In this document: piece by piece, positions 35,101-47,100 of the stretch | Position numbering within the stretch: position 1 is the stretch's first letter | How the letters are laid out: each line of letters opens with the position of its first letter | The notes under the pieces: model-generated | Seen by the model: only the letters and a program-made list of their open reading frames with translations | Told to the model about the DNA's origin: nothing | The model's database searches: none | Source of the DNA: Leptidea sinapis | Taxonomy: Eukaryota; Arthropoda; Insecta; Lepidoptera; Pieridae | DNA: 64,000 nucleotides | Assembly: GCF_905404315.1 (NCBI RefSeq) | Contig: NC_066288.1 | Span: 10,564,501-10,628,500, forward strand | Reading direction: 5' to 3' | Made by a program: the position numbers and the translations under genes

Positions 35101-38100
35101 AATTTTTTGATGACGTCATAACTTTAACTGTTGACCATAACCGTCCAATCTTCTCTGGTTACAACTAATGTTAAATAGCTAAAACGTTAATACTCGATAT
35201 TGACTTGATAGTTATCTTTTTAACTTTTAACTATGCCACGGAATACGATGGTGCAACACATTCCGCTGTCTATGTTAGAGAACTAATAATAATATTACAC
35301 AAACGTTAATGAATGGAAGGGTACATGTAAATAAGTATGCGGTAAGAACTGGGTTCGTTTATTTGTAATTTAATATAAAAAGTTTGTAAAAATTAGAATA
35401 AGTGTTTAATAGTATAATATTTTTAGTTTTCTCTAAATTAATTATTTCGAATGATGAATGATTTCGAAGTAAGTAGCGTACGGTGTTTCTGGCACCAGTT
35501 CTGAGGCATACTTTTTTTAATGGGGCGTAGTTTTTGACATTCAATAAGTTATTTCATATCCTATTTTGAATGAAAATATTTGAATTTTTAATTTAAACAA
35601 TAGGCTTTTTTAAATTACCTGTTCGACTTTGCATAGTTTATCCACGTATCCTTGATAGGCCTTCATGCAGTCTTCGGCGAGACGCAGATGGGTCGCGTAC
35701 TTTGACAGCTCCTTCTGGTATTGCGGCATCTTTTTGATCATTTGCGATAGATCGCGCATAGACTGTTTATCACCTGAAATATTAACAGTTTGATAGTCTT
35801 TTTAAACATATTCTCGTAAGGATTTCCGTATTTTTTTATAGAATAGCAAAAGCTTAACTTTAATTTACGGAATTCATCAGAAATACATAATTATTGTCTT
35901 AAAGTGGAATTATAACTAACTTGTTTGTGAAATATCATATCTTTTCTCCCTACATTTTGTTGATTTTCAATCACCATGTTCCGATGTTATGTGACGCCTG
36001 TGTAGTCCATTTATTTCTTATACTTTAAAGCTGTTATTGTAGATAGATTCAAGGGGTCATATTATTAGTAGTATATTCTGAAGAGTGTTCTAAGCGAAGT
36101 TCAAAAGTCTGACGAATACTAAATTACAAAGGAAACGTGGCAAATAATTTTGTGTGTTAAGCGAAAAATCTACTTTGGATTGTAGTGCCACTGTAAGTTA
36201 GTTAATAGTTATTTATGCAACTGTTGTGTAATAAGCGGTAGTAAAACACGAATGTGGGTTTGTGATAGTAGTATCACATGAGTGTTTTAATACCTAATTA
36301 TCAACAGTTGCATACAAGACTTTATCTACACCCAGAATATGAATCCTTTAGAAGATTCTGAAACAGTTAGCTTACTGCTAACATTAAAACAGCCAGTCCT
36401 AGTAGTAACCTAATATCATCCATTACTGATTCTATACAAATACACTAAGTGTTAATGAAAGAATTATTTATTTTAGTAGTAATTTACATTTTGTATTGTG
36501 CAATTATTAAAATTCAATTGAACATTATCTTCTTTTGCAGCGTTTAAAATATTCGACGGTGTGCTGTCAGAACTTGAATCGCTCAATTTTTCAAGAAAAA
36601 TGGCGGGGTTTCGAATAACCTACTTTTTTTTACGGCGCGCCAAGTTCTGGTAGTATGGAACGCGCGTAAACGAAAATGTCCTTTTTGAAATTCATACAGA
36701 TACCACGCATCGAGCAATAAGAATGTGACTGTTTGTTGATACTCTGCGCATGAAGGGATCGAAAAAAAAAACCAAGGAGTGTTGTTATGAAATTCAGTAC
36801 AACATTACAACACTCGTTTAGATGATGTAATGGTTATTACGACATTGAGTGTTTTAATATTATTATCTACACCCATGCTTTAAATCCTCTATTAAAGATT
36901 CTGAAACAGTTAGCTTATTACCAACATTAAATACTACGATTTTAGAATCTTTAATAGAGGATTTAAAGCATGGGTGTCGATAAAAAGATTCTGAAACAGT
37001 TAGCTTATTACCAACATTAAAACACCCAATGTCGTAATAACCATTACATCATCCAAACGAGTGTTGTAATGAAATTCAGTACAACATTACAGCACTCGTT
37101 TCGATGATGTAATGGTTACTAGGACTGACTTTTTTGATGTTAGCAGTAGAGAATTCAAATTATGGTTGTAGATAAACTCTTGTATGCAACTGTTAATAAT
37201 TAGGTATTAAGAACCACATTCGTTTTTTAATACCCTTTATTACACAACAGTTGCATAAATAACTATTCATATTCATTTATTTGCTATTAAATAGGATGGT
37301 ACAAATTTGCTCTTACAATAGCATAAAGTATCTCCTATTTAGCCATTACCAATAGCATGCAAACTTGGTCTTGGGCAAAAATTTTATTACAATATAAATT
37401 AATTTATTTTATATAACACAAAATTATAATTTTATACAATACAAAAAAAATATTAAAGTCAAGATAAGAATAATCCACTTACAATGCAATGTCAAAATCC
37501 TTTACTCTTTGTGGTCAAAAACTCTTCTATTGAATAAAATGTGTTTTGAAGAAGCCAACTGTGTAAGGATACTTTAAATCTTGAAAAAGGTAACAACTTA
37601 AATGAATCAGGGATCTTATTGAAAATTTTCATGCCCATCCAGAAGCAATTTTTCTGAAATAAAGTGCTATGTGGAACGACTCTAGGCACTAACCTATCAG
37701 CTTTCCTAAGTATTCTAGTACTGTGGGTCATATGCATTTGCTGTAAGTATAGCACACTGTGATTTTCCTTTACAAATTTTGCCATCTCGTAAATGTATAG
37801 ATCGGGCAGTGTCAATAGTTTCAGTGACTTGAAAAAGGGCTTGCATGAAACGTCAGGCTTAATACCACACATTGATCTGATGCACTTTTTCTGTGCAATA
37901 AATGCTTTGTTTATTATTGAAGAGTTGCCCCACAGTATGAGACCATATCTAAGTATGGACTCAACGTACGCATGGTAGGTAATTAAGGCCGTTTGTCTAG
38001 AACTAACTTTCGTCAACTTATAAAGTGCAATGGAGAAACTGTTTATTTTGCTACAAACTTTGCTTACTTGATGTTTCCAACTTAGATCTGTATCGATAGT

Positions 38101-41100
38101 CACACCAAGAAAATTTGTACTTTCTACATGGGTTATCAAATTTTGGTCAAAATGTATATTCATCGAATCGGAATTGTCAATATCTTTATTTCTTTTATTG
38201 AAATGTATATATGTCGTTTTATTAAAATTTATCTGTAGATTATTTTGATTAAGCCATAATATTATTTTTTTAATTGTGTTATTAAGTTCTGATTCGTGGA
38301 CACGTAATCCACCTCGTTTATCTGTGGTAACAATAACAGATATATCATCCGCAAATAGGACCACTTTGTGGGATGTTACTTCTGGTAAGTCATTAATGTA
38401 AATTAAAAAAGAAGAGGACCAAGCACACTGCCCTGTGCATGCTTCTCATTAACTTTAGTTACCTCAACATATTGAGCTCTGTTAGACAAATAGGATCTTA
38501 TCCAACTCTGTGCCAAACCTCTGATTCCATTATGTTCTAGCTTAGACAACAATTGTTCATGAGAAACGTCAAAGGCTTTTGACATATCAAAAAATAAAGC
38601 TAAAGTATATTTATTTTCATTAGGACCAAGCATAATATTTTTTACTAAATCAAAACAAGCGTGTAGCGTTGATTTTTCTCTTTGAAACCCGTACTGATTT
38701 ATTTTTATAATATCAAACTAATAAAAAAAATTCATTAATTTAGCGTGAATAATTTTCTCGAAAACTTTAGACATGGATATGAGGGTAACTGGCTTGTAAT
38801 TATTTATATGACTTCTATCACCTTTTTTAAAAAGAGGTTTTACTATTGATAATTTTAGTTTTTCAGGAAATACACCAGTTTGTATTGATAAATTAATTAA
38901 AAACACTAGAATGTCACTTAACTTTTCTTTGCAAGCTTTAATTACCTTTGTGTTTATATTGTCGTAGCCTTCTGAATTTGTATTCTTTAAACTAAGAATT
39001 GTTTTTAAAACCTCATATTTGTCAGTAGGACACAGATATATTGAATTATTTACAGCGCGTCTTGAATTTGTCACCGATGTTTTATGATTCATTTTATTTG
39101 TCAACTCTATAAAATTACTGTTAAAAATTTCGGCTATTTGCATGGGATGTGTAATAATATTATTATTATGTTCAATGAAATCAATATTGTGCAATCCAAC
39201 ACTAGAACCAGTCTCATTATGTATGATATCCCAGGTGGCCTTCATTTTATTCTTACTATTTCGTATGTATTTATCATTAATAATCTTTTTGGCTCTATTT
39301 ATGCATTTTTTAAAAGTTTACTATATTTCCTATATTTAGAATTGTTCTGTTTTGTTTTATTTATATAACTTTTAAAACGTAGCTTATTCTTGGTAGTACA
39401 GCTTTTCTTCAAACCTTTTGATATCCAGTTCATATATGGTTTAGATTTAATGCTTATCTTAAGTACCGGAAAACATAAAGTAAACATTTCATGAAATTTG
39501 TCAAAAGCCGAATTCATATCTGATTCCATAAAAACCTCCGAGAAAGAGAGACATTCCAAACAATATTTGAATTTTTCAATATTATCTGCACTGTAACATC
39601 TTTGAAATATTATTTTAGGAGTGCAAATTATTTTCTTTGAGTCTACTTTAAAGTAGACTTTTAAAAGTCAATAATTGAGCAGTGCTATGATCAGACAATT
39701 TAAGTGGTAGTACTGATCCCGTTGCATTTGGTATATTACTTAAAATGTGATCTATACACGCTTTTCCCCTGGTTGGTTCGTGTATATGAAGTTGTAAATT
39801 ATAATTTTTTGTTAAATCTAAAAGTCTACTGCATGAATTACTAGAAGCAAGAGTGTTGATGTTTATATCACCTGCAATAATAATCCTCCTTTTTGGATAT
39901 TTAAAATTGTATTTATTAATTAATGACTCAAATTTATAGAAAAACAAATCAATGTCTGCAATCAGCTTAGAATGATTTTTGTACACACATACAATTATTA
40001 TATTATTGTGAGGTATTAACATAGAGCAACACTCGAACTGGAATTTCGTTATAAGACAGTCAAAAGTCTCTATTTTTTTAAAACACAGACCTTTAATGAC
40101 CAAGATGCAAGACCCTCCCCTTTTACAATTTCGGGAGCAAAATGAGGCTAATTCGTAGTGTTTCAGTATAAATTTTTTTTCTTCTCCCGTTTTAAGAAAA
40201 GTTTCTGTCAAACAGATGATATCCAGCTTATTCTTCATGTCCGAAAGTGTTAAGTCTAAGATTTCTTTTTTAGATAGGAGACCTTGTATGTTTTGGTGTA
40301 GCAATTGTAGTATTGCTGTGCTCATTTGTGTTGCATATTCTGTGAGGCCAAATGATATCAACTCACCACCACCCATACGCTTGGACTCGGTGAACTTCTT
40401 CAGGTTTTTGGTGACGGATGTTGAGACGACTGCGATGTGCTGGTGTCGGAGCTCCACCCAGAGCTCGTCGTTCTCGTCCAGGAGCACTTCCTTCATGTTG
40501 CCTTGAGATTGAGCGTCATACCTTTACAAAGATAATTAGGTATGTATAAAATATGCGATTATTTTTTTGTGTGTAATTTCTATATTACCATCTTTATATA
40601 TTTTAGTAATGTCACGGTTAACGCGGGTATTTCTAATATTTATCCACACCTTTTCCACATCCTTCGGAGGACTATGTCAGTTAGTTACTCGCTGTTTGTC
40701 GTACCGCAACTACCAGTCGTTATGTACACTATTTGGCGAATTTAGAAAACCCACCGACCGAAGTACCGCGCACGCCGCCATCCAAAGCCTCTTAAGTTCT
40801 GGTGCACCAATTCCATCTATTAGTGGTCGGTAGTGACCCTGGGATCGATGCCAGAGCATCCAGAGTATACCGTAGGAGTGTCCACAACGCAAGGTAGGCG
40901 TGCATTTAATTCTTCTGCCATTTCCTTGTTACCGCGAACCGCACCTCTTCTTACTTCAAAAAAATACAATCCACTTTTTGCTTCGAAGTAATTAAACATA
41001 AAATCACCTCTAACCGCGCCGCAACAGTCACTAATTTAAATAGATTGAGCTATATTTTGTGGCTGTTACGTTCTATGATCGGATGAGTTATTTTTCTCGC

Positions 41101-44100
41101 GTTTTCGTATCGTATCTCAGGTAGATGTGACATTACCTGTAGATTATTTGAATTTACAGGTGTGGTTGTAAAGTTTTTTGAATTAACATTCAAGAAAGCT
41201 CGAAATTTGAATGATAATGGATTACCGCAATGTAACGGCTAATTCAATAAATATTATTACCTGTAGACATCATTCTCGATGGGAAGCAGATCGTACGCCA
41301 TCGCTTGCAGCGTGAGCTCATGAAGTAGCGGCGACACGCAGTCGAAGCCACGGTCCAACACGAGCAGCTGTGACCGAGCCTTCTCTGGACCCTCACCCAT
41401 CGTTGGCTCGTCAGCCTAACAGTAAATGAACTTTTCAGACAATATGATTGGTCGAGCGGGAAACGTTAAGACAGCTAAGCTTCTGAGTTTAGATGGTATT
41501 AACACGTGACCTGACTTAAAAGGAATATTCTTTTTTTTCTTTAATGGAAGAGGAGGATAAACGAGCGTACAGTCAGCTGAAAACACCGCACAAAGAAGCA
41601 CATTCCACAGCTTAGTTGTACGTGGAAGTAAGTTCCTTGAAAACCACACGGTGAGGAACGCCACACATCCAGGTGGTGGAGATGATAAACTAATTTGTGG
41701 CGTGTCGTGCGAAGATGGAATTCGGCAGCAGTAATCAGGTCAAACAGCTCTTCGGAACACTCCCCGTGATAAATGCGGTAGAACACACAATGAAGCGACG
41801 TCTACGCAACGCTAAGTGATCTAGCCATTCACAGAGCACTAAGTCCACGACAATTCGAGCAGCTCTGCGTCGCAAGGTCAAGTGGTTTGAGCTCACACCG
41901 AGATACACCACACATGACAGCAATACTCCATATGTGGCCGGATATTCTTACAAAAATTTGTGGGTATATTTTATCAATACACTTCTTAGATCTTGCATGT
42001 GCTGGAAAATTTTACTATAATATACAGTTACAATCTTATCTGTATATATCATATTGTGATTATGTCCAAACAATATACCTTATAAGCGTCAAGCTTTTGT
42101 TGGATGAGTTGAGCCAGCTCCACATTCCGTTCCCAATCACTACAAAAAAAAATTAAGTTAACAAAACTATGGTCGTAACAAACAATTTTCCACTAACATA
42201 ATCAAAAAATAATTATACGTGAACTATTTTCCACAAAAGCTTTATTTCAATAAAATAATGTGTAGTTGATAAATGTAATGTAATGTTTGTTCCATCACAT
42301 CACATATTATATTGTAATTGAAATGATTTGTAAAACAATGAATATGTAAATCTGGATTTAAAAGAGTGGCAATGAGTTTCTTGCTACTTCTTCTCATTAG
42401 CTCAACCCTTTACGAAGTATCGGTGGATTCAAAATAAGAAAAAAATTTTTTTTTGTTAAAGTGTCATTTCCTTGACCTACATGAATAAAGTGATTTTTGA
42501 TTTGATTTGAATTTTATCAATCTACTAGAATTAAGACGTAATGTTTTAGATAATAATTTTAAGAGCGCTTTCGCAGTACATCTAATCAGAGTCCGATCCG
42601 CACCTGTGAAAATACAGATCTAGTCCGATCATCCGATACTGTCATCGTGACCATTGGATGAAATAGCATTGCCACGAGCGACTGACACAAAACCTTAATC
42701 TATTAAAGTATTTTATTTTAAAGCATTACAAAAAAAGTTTGGATAGGTGTGTTGTCTTCTGCACTAATGAAATAAACTATGTACTGAGTCAGCTAACTTA
42801 GCAAGGAATCACGCACCGCACAATTCTTTTTAATTTTTAATAAGGTTGTTTTTTATCTGATTTTATTAAGTATTACTATTAACTAATTTTTGTGGGTTAT
42901 TGGTCTTATAAGGGTTATTTCTATTTAATTCTAAAGGTTACTTCACAGAAAGTTAGACTGTTTGTTTTCTCATTTAGATTTTTTTATGTCAGACGTCAAC
43001 AGCTAAGCCGTGGGCGTACCTATTTCATGATAAATATAAGTAAAGCCAATTTTAATAATAAAATTCGTTAGGATACCTATTACTTAATGTAAAGTAATAT
43101 TATTCAAAGATTTTAAAAATTATACAGTCTATGTCCACTGTGACGGACAGTTGTAAATAAATTAACTAAGTTTCTAAGACTTCTTCTATCTCAAAACATA
43201 GTAAACTTTATAACTAAGTCTTTATAACATCATCTATATAAATGTCTATGTGTCTAATTTAATTTATTTTGTCTTTTTCAATAAGAACTAACAGTTAGAT
43301 TTGAGCACAATACTATATAGCCAAGCAGAAACATGTTATAAAGGGTTACGCTTAACAATTAGGCTGAATGCACGTGCCTCATTGTTTATAAAGAAGAGCT
43401 AAAACATAGTCTCAACATCCTACATCAATCAATAAAGCATAATTTTAATACTGAGAACAAAATTTTGAGGCACATAAAGGTACAATATTATGACATAACA
43501 ACTTGCTTATTTTTATTTCTTTAATTGTATACTCCATTGTAGGACATCATTCGAGGAAAATCCTTAAGGTAATATTTAGAAGCGAGGCGAGCATCTTAAT
43601 GATTCATTCATCCATCATCACTCAGGTTCAAAACGAAGATTCAGTGCGATATAACAAGTGATAAAAATGCGAGTGTTTTATTGCTGATCAGCATTCATTT
43701 ATAAAAAGTTTTTGGTACCTAAAGTAAATACTGTTTTACTGACACCTGGAATGTTTAATAAATAATTTTCGAAATCGTAATGATATTTTCCAAACCCCAC
43801 ATTTGCGTATCGCAATCTAGTTTTTATAGAACATAGCTGCAACGTACCTGCGATATCTCACCGATGGATACTCTCCGAGTGTGGCGCACAGCGTGGCTAT
43901 CTGCTCGGCGATACGTTCCATGTTAGCGTTGCGGGTCTGAGTCAACGCCGGGTTGTACATGCATTGGAATGTCTCTGGAGAATCCAGCGAGAACACCTAT
44001 TATAAAACTAAAATTATTATGCTGCGTACAGGTTGATGAAACTTTTTGCATCAAATTGGACGCAGCGTGTTCACAAACGTAGCATCAGCCTGGTGATACA

Positions 44101-47100
44101 CGATAAATGTCGTCTGTAGCTGTGGCCATTCCTAATTCAGTTCAATCGTACGCATGAAATGCACTGTTCGTAAGGATTTATTACGATTTTTCTCGCGTTT
44201 TCGTATCGTATCTCAGGTAGATGTCACATTACCTGTAGGTTATTTGAATCTCCAGGTGTGGTTGTGAACTTTTTTGAATTAACACTCAAGAAAGCTCGAA
44301 ATTTGAATGATTATGGATTACCGCAATGTAACGGCTAATTCAATAAATATTATTACCTGTAGACAAAATACAAAGTGAATTGTACAATTTCGGACGAAAT
44401 TGTCGGCATAAAAAGTTGTCACCCGATTCCTACGATTTATTATTAAATTCCAGACATTCAGACAAAGTTTTAGTCATTAGTTTTTTTTTTATATTATACG
44501 CTTTAGTTTAATATAAAAACACAATAATTTCTAAAAATATATTACCTGACTTTCATAAGGCAAGAATGCGATGTTGATTTCCTTCAATGTTTTAATCTTC
44601 CTAGCCGCCGAAGACTTGCAGAGTTCATTGAACAACTCTTCGGGGCACACTAATTTAATGCAGCATGAAAAGTAATGTAACCATCTTTAAACATGTTAAG
44701 TAATTACTAGCGGTTCAGCTCGAAGTAACAGTAGATGTGAAATATAAGGGATGAACATAAGGACGGAACATATAGGTGATGCGGAACAAACCTGTTGTTC
44801 ATATGGAATGTATGCGATGTTGATTTCCTTTAATGTTTTGATATATTTAGCTACACGACTACGGGCAAGTTCATCAAATAACACATCGGGGCAAGCTGGA
44901 AATGAAAATGAACAAAAATTTGGGAGATGCAACATAAAATCAAGCAAACAGATAAGAATATTAAATATTAAAAAATATACTAGGTATAAATTAAGATTTT
45001 CTGAACATTGTTAACAAAAAAAAATGTTGCTAATATACCAATCAACAACCAAAAAAAGGGGTAAGCGCTTCAACTATGGCGACCGTGAAACCAAAAACAA
45101 ATGGTGATTTTACTACGCTATTGAAGTAATTTTATTATCTTGGCCTTTACTGCTGCGAGTAGAGAGTGATACTGCACCCTGCAGTACTATACAATGAAAG
45201 TTTTGCTTTTATCATTAAAAAAATTACTCAAAATTACTGTTTATAGAAATCTAAATGTTGTTGTGCTCATCATGATGATGTTCAAAAATATTGGTTAGTT
45301 TCCAATTTGAACAAAATTCACTAGATTTTGTCACCTAACTACAGTTAGCGCGCGAGTTGAATACAGCCAGGGCCTGGGGTAAAGAGCGGGAGATGTCCCC
45401 GCTATCCGCACGCCTCGCCTCTCGCGCCTATAGTGTAGTGCTGTGCCGTAGCCGTCGCTCACTGTGTTATCGCATATATGCTAAAGCTGCTGAACTTGTT
45501 GAGGAATTGTTTAAATTTATTGACACACTCATGATTATGGTAATCAACTATAACCTTCCGTAATCGGCTCCCCGCGCCGTGGTATGCCATACATCGGCAC
45601 GGCAATGCGTATTATTTTACGTGTATTAATAGATTGCTTATAGTTATGATGATATGAGAGAATGTATAAGAAACTATTGAAACAAGCTATAAGACCATGC
45701 AAAAAACACTATCTTATAAACCAAATGAGGGTCTGAACTTGGTCAGGGCGTAGTGTGCCGTACGGCACTTTCGATTTTGGTGTATATGAAACATCTAGTG
45801 CCAAAGGGCACTTCCCGAGTTTTGGAAGGATAATTAGGTCACAGCATTCCTGAACTCTGCATTCAACTTGCGCGAAATCTGTACATAATATGATATTACA
45901 TCAAGTAGCTAAAATGTTTTATTACCTTCAGTAAAGAATACATGTGCAGCTTTATACATAATACGGTTGCCCACTGAGAAGTCATTTATAAGAGCATGCA
46001 CAGACTTCTCGGAAGGAGTGATTAGGTAAATACCATCCATAGTATAGAGTGGCTCCCGTTTCTTGTGGATGTCTTCTACCACTGTAAAAATATTAACATA
46101 GTTAATTACAGAAAATGCAAAGATATTTAGATTAATCATGCATTTTAACTATGAACATTGCGGAGAAAATGAAGAGGTAAATTGAAGCTGACATGGGCAC
46201 CACCCATTCAAGTCTTTCATTGACAACCCATACAGCTGAATGGTTAGTGACAGTGACGAAAGACCTTGCAGATTTTGCCTTGAGGCCGATGTAACGCCTC
46301 TTCATCTCCTCTGCAATTGCGGCCCACTAATGCATAAGCGTAACACCATCCTTGGCTATTATACCCTACTCCCAGATGCTGTTTGCAATACTCGCGTCAA
46401 GAAAATACAGCGGTTAATAAACGCGGCAGGGCTTGACAACGAGCTATAAGTATGAGTGGCGAACACAATAGTTCAATTCTGGACGCGGTGTTACTAGGAC
46501 CCAAACAGGATTAGGCATATAGCCAGCGTCTGCAAATAATAATAAATAAGTGACAGTGCCGATTGAGGTAGAGCAACCATTTATAGCATAAATATGGATG
46601 TTTGTTTCCCAGTCACCAGAGTATATATGTATGGATAAGTATGTAATATGTCTCTTCTATTAAATATAAAGTGTTGCACTCATGGAATATAGGATATATG
46701 ACACACCCGCTATACATTTCTTTTTTACTACATATCTCAAAACAAAATTTGTTATAGTGTAATTATTTAAATTAAATTATGATATTCACTTATTCAAAAT
46801 ACAAAACAAACTTTCAAAACAACCTATATAAAATCAAAAAAATATTAAAAAAAACACATGTATCATCAAGATAAAATAACACAAAGCATAAGAAATTGTA
46901 TCTTGGATTTATTTGACAACATACATGTGATCCCTTCAGCGCTGATGTCATGCATCTTGCAGCAAGCAGACACCATCCGCATTGATAGCTGATCCACAAT
47001 CAGGATGCGCCATTCCACCTTTGGGATCTCTTTACCCTTTGGTCGGTACCGGATTACCTCATTCATAATTTCTGAAAGGTTAAAAAATTTAGTTTTAAAC

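Noticed and set aside
40567..40892. Overlapping 60-88 codon frames on both strands beside Rop exon 8
   Set aside because: Moderately GC-rich but without any recognisable motif; no evidence of an extra exon because exons 7 and 8 already join in frame.
45357..45563. 68-codon plus-strand frame in Rop intron 3
   Set aside because: Arg/Ser-rich, no family motif, and it runs into the left end of the older piggyBac-like MITE.
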